Below, in pieces: positions 1 through 8,876 of a DNA stretch of 64,000 nt. Made by a program: the position numbers and the translations under genes. Each line of letters begins with the position of its first letter. The stretch's first letter is position 1. Origin of the DNA: Peteryoungia rhizophila (GTDB taxonomy: Bacteria; Pseudomonadota; Alphaproteobacteria; Rhizobiales; Rhizobiaceae); the NCBI RefSeq assembly GCF_004912145.1, contig NZ_STGT01000001.1:868001-932000 (forward strand), written 5' to 3'. Below the pieces are notes generated by a model. That model saw only the letters and a program-made list of their open reading frames with translations. It did no database searches and was not told the origin of the DNA.

Positions 1-1
1 A

Positions 2-226
2 GAGGAACAATGTCTCGCCCCCGAGCTGGCGCATGCCGACATCAAAGGAAACGCGCGTGCGGGTCGACGGCTTCTCGAAGATCATCGCGAGCATCTTGCC
101 GGCAAGCGGCTTGTCGGCTGTGCCGGACTTGGTCGCCTGCTTGCGGGTCTTTGCGTCTTCGAGAATGCTGCGCAGGTCTCCTGACGTCATGGCAGAGAGA
201 TCGAGAAAATGCTTGGAAGATGCCAT
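2..226 (-). CDS. argF: Ornithine carbamoyltransferase, N-terminal part (cut by window edge)
   Basis: First 75 residues of a cytosolic carbamoyltransferase that makes citrulline from ornithine and carbamoyl phosphate in arginine synthesis. The translation begins [20 protein letters not shown] and contains [14 protein letters not shown]; the STRTR segment is the carbamoyl-phosphate binding signature of the family. The rest lies beyond base 1. The ATG at 226 sits 16 bases after the argD stop on the same strand, so the two are very likely co-transcribed. Completeness cannot be judged from here. Confidence 0.93.
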   Translation of the reverse strand, partial: MASSKHFLDLSAMTSGDLRSILEDAKTRKQATKSGTADKPLAGKMLAMIFEKPSTRTRVSFDVGMRQLGGETLFL

Positions 227-242
227 AGAAGAAGATCCTGTC

Positions 243-1445
243 TTAAGCAGACGCTGCAATTGCGGCCTTGGCACGGATGCGTTCGGCTGCGTGCTCGATG
301 CGGGCGAGACCGTCGCGCGCCTCTTCCGCCGTCACCGTCAGCGGAGGAAGAAGACGGATGACGTTGTCGCCTGCGGGGACACCGAGCAGATGTTCGTCGC
401 GCATGGCCATCAGAAGATCGGTGTTCGGAACCTTGGCCTTGATGCCGAGCATCAGGCCCTCGCCGCGCACCTCCTCGATCACGTCGGGGTAACGGTCCTT
501 GAGCGAAGCCAGCCCCTGGCGGAAGACGAGTGCCGTATCCCGGACATTGTCGAGGAAGCCATCGGCCAGTACGACGTCGAGCACGGCATTGCCGACGGCC
601 ATACCGAGCGGGTTGCCGCCATAGGTGGAGCCATGCGTGCCGGGTTTCATGCCATAAGCGGCCTCTTCCGTCGCGAGGCAGGCACCGAGCGGGAAGCCCC
701 CGCCAATGCCCTTGGCGACCGCCATTAGGTCCGGCGTGATGCCGGCCCATTCATGAGCGAAGAGCTTCCCCGTGCGGCCGACGCCGCACTGCACTTCATC
801 GAGGATCAGCAGCAGGCCATGCTCGTCACAGAGTTCACGCAGCGCCCGCAGCATTTCGACCGGGATCGGACGGATACCGCCCTCGCCCTGGACCGGCTCG
901 ACGAGGATGCCGGCCGTTGCCTCGGTGATCGCGGCCTTGACTGCATCGAGGTCACCGAACGGCACCTGGTCGAAACCGGGCGCCTTGGGGCCGAAGCCTT
1001 CGAGATACTTCTCCTGCCCGCCTGCCGCGATCGTCGCGATGGTGCGGCCATGGAAGGCGCCTTCCATCGTGATGATGTGGAATTTTTCCGGGTTCCCCTT
1101 GGCGAAGTGGTAGCGGCGGGCGGTCTTGATCGCGCATTCGAGCGCTTCCGCACCCGAATTGGTAAAGAAGACGCGATCGGCAAAGGTCACGTCCGTCAGG
1201 CGCTTGGCCAGTACTTCCTGGCCCGGCACTTCATAAAGGTTCGACAGATGCCAGACCTTGTCCGCCTGATCCTTCAGCGCGCCGACGACATGCGGATGAC
1301 CATGACCGACAGAGGTCACGGCGACACCGGCTGCGAAGTCGAGATAACGCTCGCCGCTTTCCGTCACCAACCAGACGCCCTCACCTCGCTCGAAACGCAG
1401 CGGCGCCCGATTGTAGGTCTGGTAGAGCGGCGTAGCTTCGGCCAT
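243..1445 (-). CDS. argD: Acetylornithine aminotransferase
   Basis: PLP-dependent class III aminotransferase of arginine synthesis, converting N-acetylglutamate semialdehyde to N-acetylornithine; such enzymes often also serve the succinyl-diaminopimelate step of lysine synthesis. The 400-residue protein is of normal family length. It carries the [14 protein letters not shown] phosphate-binding segment, [14 protein letters not shown] with the PLP-contacting Asp, and [12 protein letters not shown] with the Schiff-base Lys near residue 245. I chose the ATG at 1445 ([16 protein letters not shown]) over one eight codons upstream because family members begin this way. It lies directly upstream of argF and is divergent from gcrA. 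A candidate promoter and a 5'-terminal hairpin lie at 1511-1572. Confidence 0.95.
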   Translation of the reverse strand: MAEATPLYQTYNRAPLRFERGEGVWLVTESGERYLDFAAGVAVTSVGHGHPHVVGALKDQADKVWHLSNLYEVPGQEVLAKRLTDVTFADRVFFTNSGAEALECAIKTARRYHFAKGNPEKFHIITMEGAFHGRTIATIAAGGQEKYLEGFGPKAPGFDQVPFGDLDAVKAAITEATAGILVEPVQGEGGIRPIPVEMLRALRELCDEHGLLLILDEVQCGVGRTGKLFAHEWAGITPDLMAVAKGIGGGFPLGACLATEEAAYGMKPGTHGSTYGGNPLGMAVGNAVLDVVLADGFLDNVRDTALVFRQGLASLKDRYPDVIEEVRGEGLMLGIKAKVPNTDLLMAMRDEHLLGVPAGDNVIRLLPPLTVTAEEARDGLARIEHAAERIRAKAAIAASA

Positions 1446-1510
1446 GGCGTTCACGATCCTTCTCGACAATCCGTCACACGGGACGGCGCGGCCTGCACGA
1501 GGCCCCGGAA

Positions 1511-1537
1511 AAATTAAAAATGCCGCCTTGCGGCGGC
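1511..1537 (-). terminator. GC hairpin followed by T-rich tract in the argD leader
   Basis: A perfect six-base stem GCCGCC/GGCGGC (1522-1527 and 1532-1537, four-base loop) is followed on the minus strand by ATTTTTAATTT. It looks like an intrinsic terminator pointing at argD, yet no minus-strand gene lies upstream. With the promoter at 1544-1572 it would form the very 5' end of the argDF mRNA. Possible roles are a stabilising 5' hairpin, an attenuator, or the end of a short unannotated transcript. Confidence 0.45.
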
Positions 1538-1543
1538 GGGGGC

Positions 1544-1572
1544 ACTATCGGCATTCACCCTTGGTATGTCAA
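1544..1572 (-). promoter_or_regulatory. Candidate sigma-70 promoter of argDF
   Basis: Read on the minus strand, TTGACA at 1572-1567 is followed by a 17-base spacer and GATAGT at 1549-1544. The -35 is a perfect consensus hexamer with ideal spacing; the -10 matches four of six positions. The start would fall near 1537, about 90 bases before the argD ATG, exactly where the GC hairpin at 1522-1537 begins. Confidence 0.55.
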
Positions 1573-1593
1573 CGATTTCCGCGGAAAACGCGG

Positions 1594-1848
1594 GAGTCAA
1601 TGCGGATTCATCCGATGCGTGCCGAAGGCTCCCGGATCAAGATTCCACCTGTTGCATACTTGACTCACTCGGGAAGCAAGTTGGGGAAAACCGCGAAATC
1701 GATTCCAGATGATTCCCGCGACTCTTGTCACGGAGTCAGCCGACCTCTAGGTTAAATTTCATTAATAGATTGCATGCGGCGGAAGTGCTCACCGACAGTA
1801 ACGAGGCGGTTATGTTTCGGATTCGTTCGAAGCAGGGGTGACGGATTC
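1594..1848. promoter_or_regulatory. Cluster of ten GANTC (CcrM) sites upstream of gcrA
   Basis: GANTC pentamers occur at 1594, 1605, 1641, 1662, 1701, 1711, 1720, 1733, 1820 and 1844, that is ten in 255 bases; random expectation is about one. GANTC is the target of the CcrM adenine methyltransferase of Alphaproteobacteria, and GcrA is known to act at promoters carrying methylated GANTC. The cluster fills the space between argD and gcrA, so autoregulation of gcrA by methylation state is the natural inference. Confidence 0.75.
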
Positions 1849-1883
1849 TGCCATGACAGACGCGAGCGGCGGAGAGAATTGGC

Positions 1884-2429
1884 ATGACGACTATGCAATG
1901 GAGTGACGACAGGGTCGAAAGACTGAAGCGCCTGTGGGCCGAAGGCCTCAGCGCAAGCCAGATCGCAGCACAACTCGGTGGCGTGAGCCGAAATGCCGTC
2001 ATCGGCAAGGTTCACCGCCTCAACCTTCCGGGCCGCGCCAAGGCAGGCGGCAGCTCGTCTGCAGCCCGGCCGGCCAAGCGTCCGGCACAGACCCAGCGCC
2101 CAACCACCTTCCAGAACCGTCCGGCGACCAACACGACCACCCGGACCGTAGCTCGCGCTGCCGGCGCCACGATGCTCAAGGAAGAGGTCGAGGTAGAGGC
2201 CTACGAAGAAGTCGAAGTTCGTCGTTCGCTAAACGTCGTTGTGCCGATCTCGCGCAGGCTCGTTCTGACGGAACTGACCGAGCGCACTTGCAAGTGGCCG
2301 ATCGGTGATCCGATGAAGGACGATTTCCACTTCTGCGGCTGCGAAATCTCCGATAGCGCGCCTTACTGCACCTATCACGCGAAGCTCGCCTACCAGCCTG
2401 TCAGCGAACGCCGCAAGGCCGCGCGCTGA
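1884..2429 (+). CDS. gcrA: GcrA cell-cycle transcriptional regulator
   Basis: GcrA is an alphaproteobacterial regulator that binds RNA polymerase sigma-70 and activates promoters in a GANTC-methylation-dependent way. The 181-residue protein has the diagnostic N-terminal helix-turn-helix (LWAEGLSASQIAAQLGGVSR, then NAVIGKVHRLNLPGR), a Pro/Arg/Thr-rich linker, and the conserved C-terminal domain with TCKWPIGDP, FCGCE and APYCTYHAKLAYQP. Family members usually start at the Met before WSDDRV, so the ATG at 1893 (three codons in) is an alternative start. It is divergent from argD, preceded by the GANTC cluster and followed by a terminator at 2454. Confidence 0.95.
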   Translation: MTTMQWSDDRVERLKRLWAEGLSASQIAAQLGGVSRNAVIGKVHRLNLPGRAKAGGSSSAARPAKRPAQTQRPTTFQNRPATNTTTRTVARAAGATMLKEEVEVEAYEEVEVRRSLNVVVPISRRLVLTELTERTCKWPIGDPMKDDFHFCGCEISDSAPYCTYHAKLAYQPVSERRKAAR

Positions 2430-2453
2430 TCCAACGGCGAGATCGAGACATGC

Positions 2454-2482
2454 AACGGGTCCTTCGGGGCCCGTTTTCTTTT
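2454..2482 (+). terminator. Intrinsic terminator of gcrA
   Basis: Hairpin AACGGGTCC-TTCG-GGGCCCGTT with one G:U-type pair, capped by a UUCG tetraloop and followed by TTCTTTT; it starts 25 bases after the gcrA stop. Confidence 0.85.
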
Positions 2483-2497
2483 GAGCTTTAGACTGAA

Positions 2498-2536
2498 ACG
2501 GAAAAGGGCCGCAGCGGATGATCCGTGCGACCCTTA
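2498..2536 (-). terminator. Putative terminator after phoB
   Basis: On the minus strand AAGGGTCGC pairs imperfectly with GCGGCCCTT (2527-2535 with 2504-2512) around a GATCATCC-containing loop, and TTTCC follows. It lies about 20 bases beyond the phoB stop at the end of the pst-pho block. Confidence 0.6.
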
Positions 2537-2554
2537 AATCCTAAACGAGCCTGT

Positions 2555-3238
2555 TCAGGCTTCCATGGAATAGCCCGCACCACGGACGGTGCGGATGACA
2601 TCCTGCATGTTGGAAAAGTTCAGCGCCTTGCGCAGACGACCGACATGCACGTCGACGGTACGCTCGTCGACATAGATGTCGTGCCCCCAGACGCCATCCA
2701 GCAGCTGGGAACGGGAATAGACGCGCCCAGGGGACGCCATGAGGAATTCCAGGAGACGGAATTCCGTCGGACCGAGACGAACCTCGCGGCTCTTGCGATG
2801 AACACGATGGGTCTCGCGGTCGAGCTCGATGTCCCCACAGCGCAGGACGCTGGAGAGAACCTCCGGCTTGGCGCGCCGAAGCATGGCCTTGACCCGAGCC
2901 ATGAGTTCCGGCGTCGAGAATGGCTTCACGACATAGTCGTCCGCACCCGTCGCCAGGCCGCGCACCCGCTCGCTTTCCTCGCCACGGGCCGTCAGCATGA
3001 TGATCGGCAGGCGCTCGGTTTCGGGGCGGACGCGCAGGCGCCGGCAGAGTTCGATGCCCGAGACACCGGGGAGCATCCAGTCGAGGATCAGGAGATCCGG
3101 AACCCGCTCTTGCAAGCGGATTTCGGCCTCGTCGCCCCGCAGGATCGTCTCGACTTCATATCCCTCGGCTTCAAGGTTGTAGCGCAGGAGGACCGACAGG
3201 GCCTCCTCGTCTTCCACCACGGCAATCTTCGGCTGCAT
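2555..3238 (-). CDS. phoB: Phosphate regulon response regulator PhoB
   Basis: OmpR/PhoB-type response regulator that binds PHO boxes when phosphate is scarce. The 227-residue protein has an N-terminal receiver domain with acidic pocket VVEDE, phosphoacceptor Asp53 in LILDWMLPG and the conserved Lys in VVKPFS, then a C-terminal winged helix containing VWGHDIYVDERTVDVHVGRL and RTVRGAGYSME. The start MQPKIAVVEDE at 3238 is preferred; the longer reading frame to 3280 runs back into phoU. It is last in the block, 25 bases after phoU. A PHO box at 8877 is a likely target. Confidence 0.96.
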   Translation of the reverse strand: MQPKIAVVEDEEALSVLLRYNLEAEGYEVETILRGDEAEIRLQERVPDLLILDWMLPGVSGIELCRRLRVRPETERLPIIMLTARGEESERVRGLATGADDYVVKPFSTPELMARVKAMLRRAKPEVLSSVLRCGDIELDRETHRVHRKSREVRLGPTEFRLLEFLMASPGRVYSRSQLLDGVWGHDIYVDERTVDVHVGRLRKALNFSNMQDVIRTVRGAGYSMEA

Positions 3239-3263
3239 CAAACACCAACCTCGCTGGTCAACG

Positions 3264-3977
3264 TCACTCGGTGATCGCACCGACGGAAGACGTCAGATCT
3301 TCCTTCGGCCGCTCACCTTCCGGCTGGGCACCGGTCGCCATGTAATAGATCGTCTCGGCGATGTTCGTCGCGTGATCGCCGATGCGCTCGATGTTCTTCG
3401 CGCAGAACAGAAGATGCGTGCAGCTCGTGATGTTGCGCGGATCTTCCATCATGTAGGTCAGAAGTTCGCGGAACAGCGAGGTGTAGATCGCATCGATCTC
3501 CTCGTCGCGATCGCGGATCGACTTGGCCTTTTCGGGCGAGCGCGTCGTGTAGACGTCGAGCACCTCCTTGAGCTGGGCCAGTGCCAGATCGGAGAGATGT
3601 TCGAGACCACGGGCGAGCTTGCGCGGCACGCCAGTCGCCTGAATGGCGACTACGCGCTTGGAATTGCTTTTGCCGAGATCGCCGACGCGCTCGAGGTCGG
3701 CAGCGATGCGCAGCGCGCCGATGATTTCGCGCAGGTCGGAGGCGACCGGCTGGCGTTTTGCGATCGTGACGATGGCCTTGTCACCGATCTCGCGCTCCAT
3801 GGCGTCCATGAGCACGTCATCGGAGATGACTTTCTGCGCCAGTGCCGCGTCGGAATTGACCAGCGAACGCACGCTTTCGGCGACCATCTGTTCCGCGAGG
3901 CCGCCCATTTCGGAAATGCGGCGCATCAGGAACTTCAGTTCATCGTCGAAGGCCGTGTAGATGTGAGTGGAGCCCAT
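3264..3977 (-). CDS. phoU: Phosphate signalling complex protein PhoU
   Basis: Cytosolic all-helical protein that couples the Pst transporter to PhoR and represses the Pho response when phosphate is plentiful. The 237 residues match the family length. Two PhoU repeats are visible, each with a metal-cluster motif: ERVGDLGKSNSKR in the first half and ERIGDHATNIAE in the second. The start is MGSTHIYTAFDDELKFLMRR at 3977; upstream in-frame Mets lie inside pstB. It follows pstB on the same strand and precedes phoB. Confidence 0.95.
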   Translation of the reverse strand: MGSTHIYTAFDDELKFLMRRISEMGGLAEQMVAESVRSLVNSDAALAQKVISDDVLMDAMEREIGDKAIVTIAKRQPVASDLREIIGALRIAADLERVGDLGKSNSKRVVAIQATGVPRKLARGLEHLSDLALAQLKEVLDVYTTRSPEKAKSIRDRDEEIDAIYTSLFRELLTYMMEDPRNITSCTHLLFCAKNIERIGDHATNIAETIYYMATGAQPEGERPKEDLTSSVGAITE

Positions 3978-4023
3978 TTGAAACGTCCTTGAAATTGAGT
4001 TCAACCGTGGATGACGTCGCGGC

Positions 4024-4836
4024 TCAGCCGAAGCGGCCCATGATGTAATCCTGGGTGCGCTGGTCATCCGGATTGGTGAACATCTTGTCGGTGTCGTTCT
4101 CCTCGACCAACTCACCGAGGTGGAACATGGCGGTGCGCTGGGAGACGCGTGCAGCCTGCTGCATCGAGTGCGTCACGATGACGATCGTGAAGTTCTCGCG
4201 CAGTTCGTGGATCAGTTCCTCGACCTTGGCGGTCGCGATCGGGTCGAGCGCCGAGCAGGGCTCGTCCATCAGGATGACTTCGGGGCTGACAGCCACGGCG
4301 CGTGCGATGCACAGGCGCTGCTGCTGACCGCCGGACAGGCCGGTGCCGGCGGAGTCCAGACGATCCTTGACCTCGTTCCAGAGGCCGGCCTTCTGCAATG
4401 CGCTGGCGACGATCTCGTCGAGTTCCGCCTTGTTCCGGGCCAGGCCGTGGATCCGCGGGCCATATGCGACGTTTTCATAAATCGACTTTGGAAATGGATT
4501 CGGCTTCTGGAAGACCATTCCAACCTTGGCGCGAAGCTGCACCGGATCCACCTTGCTGTCATAGATGTCTTCGCCGTCGATCAGGATACGTCCCTCGACA
4601 CGGCAGCTCGCAATGGTGTCGTTCATGCGGTTGATGCACCGCAGGAAAGTCGACTTCCCACAGCCGGACGGACCGATGAATGCGGTTACGGAGCGCGGAC
4701 GAATGTCGATCTGGACGTCCTTCAGAGCGTGTTTTTCGCCGTAAAAGACCTGGACGGTCCGTGCGGTAATCTTGGGTTCAGTCATGGTTGGCGCTTTCGT
4801 CGTGGTCATCTTAGTCGAGAGATTGTTCATCATCAT
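4024..4836 (-). CDS. pstB: Phosphate ABC transporter ATP-binding protein
   Basis: ATPase subunit of the high-affinity phosphate importer. The 270 residues contain Walker [11 protein letters not shown]-loop [17 protein letters not shown], signature LSGGQQQR, Walker [14 protein letters not shown] and the switch His in IVTHSMQQA, plus the typical PstB ending [14 protein letters not shown] (here [10 protein letters not shown]). Three ATG codons in a row plus downstream Mets leave the exact start open; an AGGGGG motif just upstream favours one of the first three. It starts 9 bases after pstA. Confidence 0.96.
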   Translation of the reverse strand: MMMNNLSTKMTTTKAPTMTEPKITARTVQVFYGEKHALKDVQIDIRPRSVTAFIGPSGCGKSTFLRCINRMNDTIASCRVEGRILIDGEDIYDSKVDPVQLRAKVGMVFQKPNPFPKSIYENVAYGPRIHGLARNKAELDEIVASALQKAGLWNEVKDRLDSAGTGLSGGQQQRLCIARAVAVSPEVILMDEPCSALDPIATAKVEELIHELRENFTIVIVTHSMQQAARVSQRTAMFHLGELVEENDTDKMFTNPDDQRTQDYIMGRFG

Positions 4837-4845
4837 ACACCCCCT

Positions 4846-6201
4846 TTACCAACGACGCTCGAAGCGGCGACGAAGAACGATTGCGATCAAATTCATCATG
4901 ACCAGGAAAACCAGCAGGACGATGATGGCGCCGGATGCGCGCTCAACGAAGGCAGGGTCGCCGCGCTGGGTCCAGTTGTAGACCTGCACGGGAAGCGCAG
5001 AGGCCGGATCGAAGAACCCGTCCGGCGGACCGGCCGGATATTCACGCACGAAGGCGACCATGCCGATCAGCAGAAGCGGTGCGGTTTCACCGAGTGCCTG
5101 GGCCAGACCGATGATGGTTCCGGTCAAGATGCCCGGCATGGCGAGCGGAAGCACGTGATGGAAGATCGACTGCATCTTGGACGCGCCGACGCCGAGTGCC
5201 GCATCGCGGATCGAAGGCGGCACTGCCTTGAGGGCGGCACGGGTGGCAATGATGATCGTCGGCAAGGTCATCAGCGTGAGGACGAGACCACCGACCACCG
5301 GCGCCGACTGCGGCAAACCGACATAGTTGATGAACACCGCGAGGCCCAGGATGCCGAACACGATGGAGGGAACGGCCGCCAGGTTGGCGATATTGACCTC
5401 GATCAGATCGGTGAACCAGTTTTGCGGCGCAAACTCTTCCAGATAGATCGATGCGGCCACGCCGAGCGGCAGAGACAGGACGAGCACGATCAGCATCATG
5501 TAGGCCGAACCGAGAATGGCCACCCCGAGACCGGCCGCCTCGGGACGCGTATCGGATGCGTCCGGGGCGGTGAAGAAATCCCAGTTGAATTTCGTGACCA
5601 GAACGCCTGCCTCTTTCAGCCGGTCGGCCAATTGCAGTTGTTCCGGGGAAGTGTTGCGATCGAGCGCGGCACTCTCCATCGTCACCCGGCCCTTGTAGTA
5701 GCCGTCGATACGTCCGGACGCCAGAAGATTGAAGGTGACGGTCTCGCCGATCGAGGTCGGATTGGCGATGACATAATTGCGCAGGCTCGCCGGCGCTTCC
5801 TTGGAGATAATCTCCGAGGCCGCCTTGGCGTTCATGCCGTCGATCGCGATACCTTTCGCCGACATCGCGTCGGCCAGAGCTGTTTCGATCAGCGGCAGAT
5901 AGCCGAAGGTCGAAACCTTGGCGATGTTCGCGGGATCGCGCGTGCCTTCCTTGTCAAGGCGCGCGGCGTCCAGATTGACGTCGAGGCTGATATAGGTCTG
6001 GCTGAACGACGAGAGACCGTTCGACAGGATCGATGTGAGCAGGCCGACCAGGGTCAGAACCCCGATCGTCACGGCGATCAGGCCCATGAGCCTGAAGCGC
6101 GCCTCAGAAGCGTTGCGACGGCGGGTGCGAGCATCGGGTGCAAGGATCGACTTCGGCTGAATAGGTTTTGCGACGGCGTCGAATGCGGAGACGTCGGTCA
6201 T
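4846..6201 (-). CDS. pstA: Phosphate ABC transporter permease PstA, long N-terminal form
   Basis: Inner-membrane permease of the Pst importer. At 451 residues it is far longer than enterobacterial PstA (about 300). The extra sequence is an N-terminal region with one membrane segment near residues 37-60 and a roughly 160-residue soluble stretch, an arrangement known in alphaproteobacterial PstA (DUF3333 type). The core permease begins near residue 225 and has the EAA-loop signature ALGVGASKMQSIFHHVLPLA and the PLLLIGMVAF segment. Its start overlaps the pstC stop by four bases, implying translational coupling. Confidence 0.95.
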   Translation of the reverse strand: MTDVSAFDAVAKPIQPKSILAPDARTRRRNASEARFRLMGLIAVTIGVLTLVGLLTSILSNGLSSFSQTYISLDVNLDAARLDKEGTRDPANIAKVSTFGYLPLIETALADAMSAKGIAIDGMNAKAASEIISKEAPASLRNYVIANPTSIGETVTFNLLASGRIDGYYKGRVTMESAALDRNTSPEQLQLADRLKEAGVLVTKFNWDFFTAPDASDTRPEAAGLGVAILGSAYMMLIVLVLSLPLGVAASIYLEEFAPQNWFTDLIEVNIANLAAVPSIVFGILGLAVFINYVGLPQSAPVVGGLVLTLMTLPTIIIATRAALKAVPPSIRDAALGVGASKMQSIFHHVLPLAMPGILTGTIIGLAQALGETAPLLLIGMVAFVREYPAGPPDGFFDPASALPVQVYNWTQRGDPAFVERASGAIIVLLVFLVMMNLIAIVLRRRFERRW

Positions 6202-7658
6202 TCGTACTGCTCCCGGTATTTGCGCACAATGATGAGGGCCACGATGTTCAGGCCGAGCGTGATGACGAAAAGTGTGAGGCCGAGGGCAAATGCCACAAGC
6301 GTCTCGGGGCTTGCGAATTCCGTGTCGCCCGTCAACTGGCTGACGATCTTGACGGTCACCGTCGTCATCGCCTGGAAGGGGTTTAGGTCCAGTCTGGCGG
6401 CAGCACCGGCACCGAGAACCACGATCATGGTTTCACCGATGGCGCGGCTGGCGGCCAGCAGGATGGCCCCGACGACACCTGGGAGGGCCGCCGGCAGAAT
6501 AACCTGCTTGATGGTTTCCGACTGCGTTGCGCCGAGCGCGTAGGCGCCGTCACGGAGCGATTGCGGCACCGCGTTGATGATGTCATCCGACAGCGAGCTG
6601 ACGAAGGGGATGATCATGATGCCCATGACCAGGCCGGCGGTCAGGACGGACGATGACGATGAGCCGAGGCCGAGGGGCTGGGCGAGATAGTCACGCAGCA
6701 GCGGGCCAACCGTGATCAGGGCGAAGAGACCGTAGACGATGGTCGGGATACCGGCGAGCACCTCGATCGCCGGCTTGGCGAAATTGCGCAGGGACTTGCC
6801 GGCATACTCGGCGAGATAGATGGCGATCATCAGGCCGATCGGGACTGCGACCAGCAGGGCCACGAAGGACACGTAAAGCGTTCCCCAGAGGAGAGGCAGG
6901 ATGCCGAGCGTCGAGCCACCGCGGAATTGCGGATTCCAAACCGTCGAGAAGAAGAATTCGGAGGCGGGATACATCCCGAAGAAATTGATCGTTTCGAAGA
7001 CGAGCGACCACACGATACCAACGGTCGTCAGGATGGCGACGCTGGAGGAACCGATCAGCAAAGCCTTGACGAAACTCTCGCTGATATTGCGGGCACGCAT
7101 GTCGGTCCGGATCCGCATAAAGGACCAGAGCCCCATGCCGACCGCCAGTGCAAGCACTGCCACGGACATCGCCATGGATCCATACCTGCTCTCCGCGCTG
7201 TAGACCTTCGCCGCCTCGAAGACCTCAGGGGGAACGTCACCGGCCAGCGCCACACCCACTTCGGCAAGACGAGCGCGGATGGTGGTAACGTCCACCTCGC
7301 CGTCCACCAGAGCGCTTGCGCTGAGCTCCGTATTCGCCATCACGGCGATCAGCCCGTCGGCGATACGACGGACATCCGAGATAACCAGACTGCGGGCACC
7401 GCCCTCTGGGATTACGCTGTCCGGGATCATCGCATCGGCACGGCTTTCAACAATCACCGGCTGCACGAAGAGCCATGCCATCAAAAGAACGAGCGCCGGG
7501 ACCGCCGTGAAGAGGGCGACCGTCTGACCGTAGTATCCAGCAAGAGAATGAAGCTTATTTCCGCTTTCATCAGACAAGGCAACCGCTCGGCGCCTGCCCA
7601 GAAAGAAACCCAATGCCGCGAGCATTGCCACGACAAGAACTATGATGCCGACACTCAT
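6198..7658 (-). CDS. pstC: Phosphate ABC transporter permease PstC, long form
   Basis: Partner permease of PstA. The 486-residue protein begins with a membrane helix (MSVGIIVLVVAMLAALGFFL), a second helix near 45-65, and a soluble insert of about 100 residues before the conserved permease core. The core contains IYLAEYAGKSLRNFAKP, GIPTIVYGLFAL and the EAA loop ALGATQSETIKQVILPAALP. The start at 7658 is preferred over an upstream ATG at 7700 that would fall in the stem-loop between pstS and pstC. It overlaps pstA by four bases. Confidence 0.94.
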   Translation of the reverse strand: MSVGIIVLVVAMLAALGFFLGRRRAVALSDESGNKLHSLAGYYGQTVALFTAVPALVLLMAWLFVQPVIVESRADAMIPDSVIPEGGARSLVISDVRRIADGLIAVMANTELSASALVDGEVDVTTIRARLAEVGVALAGDVPPEVFEAAKVYSAESRYGSMAMSVAVLALAVGMGLWSFMRIRTDMRARNISESFVKALLIGSSSVAILTTVGIVWSLVFETINFFGMYPASEFFFSTVWNPQFRGGSTLGILPLLWGTLYVSFVALLVAVPIGLMIAIYLAEYAGKSLRNFAKPAIEVLAGIPTIVYGLFALITVGPLLRDYLAQPLGLGSSSSSVLTAGLVMGIMIIPFVSSLSDDIINAVPQSLRDGAYALGATQSETIKQVILPAALPGVVGAILLAASRAIGETMIVVLGAGAAARLDLNPFQAMTTVTVKIVSQLTGDTEFASPETLVAFALGLTLFVITLGLNIVALIIVRKYREQYE

Positions 7659-7688
7659 CTCGTCCAGACCCCTGACCAAAAACGGGAA

Positions 7689-7712
7689 CTGGCGGCGCAA
7701 AGGCGCCGCCAG
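7689..7712 (-). promoter_or_regulatory. Perfect stem-loop between pstS and pstC
   Basis: A perfect ten-base stem CTGGCGGCGC/GCGCCGCCAG with an AAAG loop lies 16 bases after the pstS stop and about 30 before the pstC start, without a T-run. Such hairpins after binding-protein genes commonly protect the upstream mRNA from 3' decay, raising binding-protein output over the permeases. The frcB-frcC junction shows the same arrangement. Confidence 0.75.
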
Positions 7713-7727
7713 CTGTAGAAGAAGCTA

Positions 7728-8768
7728 TCAGTTCAGCGGTGCCATCGGCGTGCGAGCCTTGACGGCTTCCTGCGTCTTGGCAAGTTCCGGGTCGGAAACG
7801 AGACCGTAGGCAGCAAGCGGGCCATCCGGGCCGGCCATTTCGTCGGAGACGAAGAACTCGACATATTCCTGGAGACCCGGGATGACGTCGAGGTGCGCGT
7901 TCTTGACGTAGAAGTAGAGCGGACGCGAAACCGGGTATTCGCCGGAAGCGATCGACTCTACAGACGGTACGATACCGCCCATGGTGCCGACGCGCAGCTT
8001 GTCCGTGTTGTTCTGGTAGAAGGACAGGCCGAAGACGCCGATGCCGTTCTTGTTGGCGTCGACGCGAGCGAGCGTCTCGGTGTAGTCGCCGTCGATGTCG
8101 ATGGAGACGCCGTCGGTACGCAGAGCCATGCAGGCCTCTTCGGCTGCATCTTCGTCACCGCTGTTGGCGGTCTTCAGGGCTTCGAACGTGCCGTTTTCTT
8201 CGCAACCAGCGATGATGACCTTTTCGTCGAAGACTTCGCGGGTGCCGTGCTTGGTGCCCGGGATGAAAGCGAGGATCGGCTGGGCCGGCAGGTCGGCGCG
8301 GATTTCGTTCCAGGCCTTGTAGGGGTTGTCTACCAGCTGGCCATCCTTGACGACCTTGGCAGCGAGAGCGTTGTGCCAGTCAGACGGGGTGAAGGCGTAT
8401 TCCGGGCCGCTGATGTCGGATGCGAAGACGATGCCGTCGTAACCGATGCGAACTTCCTGGATGTCGGTCACGCCGTTGGTGGCGCAGAGTTCGATGTCCG
8501 ACTTGCTGATGCGCGACGAAGAGTTTGCGATGTCGATGGTGTTCTCGCCCACGCCCTCGCAGAGCTTCTTGCGGCCGGCGCCAGAACCACCGGATTCAAC
8601 GACAGGCGTCAGGAAGTCGGTGTTTTCGCCGAAGGCTTCGGCAACGATCGCGGCGTAGGGCAGTACGGTGGAGGAGCCAGCAACCTGGACCTGGTCGCGG
8701 GCAACGGCAGCGCTGGCGAAGGCCACAGAGGCCGCCAAGGCAGCTACGGAAAGTTTCAGAGCGTTCAT
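7728..8768 (-). CDS. pstS: Periplasmic phosphate-binding protein PstS
   Basis: High-affinity phosphate receptor of the Pst importer. The 346 residues begin with a Sec signal peptide (MNALKLSVAALAASVAFASA, cleavage near AVA-RD), followed by the phosphate-binding segments VAGSSTVLPYA, VESGGSGAGRK and IANSSSRISKSD. Of two possible starts I prefer the second ATG (8768), since the GGGAG ribosome site is six bases from it. A PHO box lies at 8877-8894. It is first of the pstSCAB-phoU-phoB run; phoR lies upstream on the same strand. Confidence 0.96.
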   Translation of the reverse strand: MNALKLSVAALAASVAFASAAVARDQVQVAGSSTVLPYAAIVAEAFGENTDFLTPVVESGGSGAGRKKLCEGVGENTIDIANSSSRISKSDIELCATNGVTDIQEVRIGYDGIVFASDISGPEYAFTPSDWHNALAAKVVKDGQLVDNPYKAWNEIRADLPAQPILAFIPGTKHGTREVFDEKVIIAGCEENGTFEALKTANSGDEDAAEEACMALRTDGVSIDIDGDYTETLARVDANKNGIGVFGLSFYQNNTDKLRVGTMGGIVPSVESIASGEYPVSRPLYFYVKNAHLDVIPGLQEYVEFFVSDEMAGPDGPLAAYGLVSDPELAKTQEAVKARTPMAPLN

Positions 8769-8876
8769 GATCATCTCCCAGGATGGGCTTGTGTGTCTTT
8801 GCGGCCGTCGCGGCGTCTGCCAAGCGTCGGCAGCTGCGTTCTAGCGGCTCTAGGCTCACGCTTTTATGTCAGTTGG

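Noticed and set aside
1752..1765. TTAA-N6-TTAA upstream of gcrA as a CtrA box
   Set aside because: The spacing is six rather than seven bases, so it was not called; the two sites at 30168 and 37967 have the correct spacing.
4120..6543. Very long plus-strand open frame (807 codons) opposite pstB and pstA
   Set aside because: It is antisense to clear pst genes; GC-rich codon bias on the real strand keeps the opposite frame open. The translation is Arg/His/Asp-rich with no domain.
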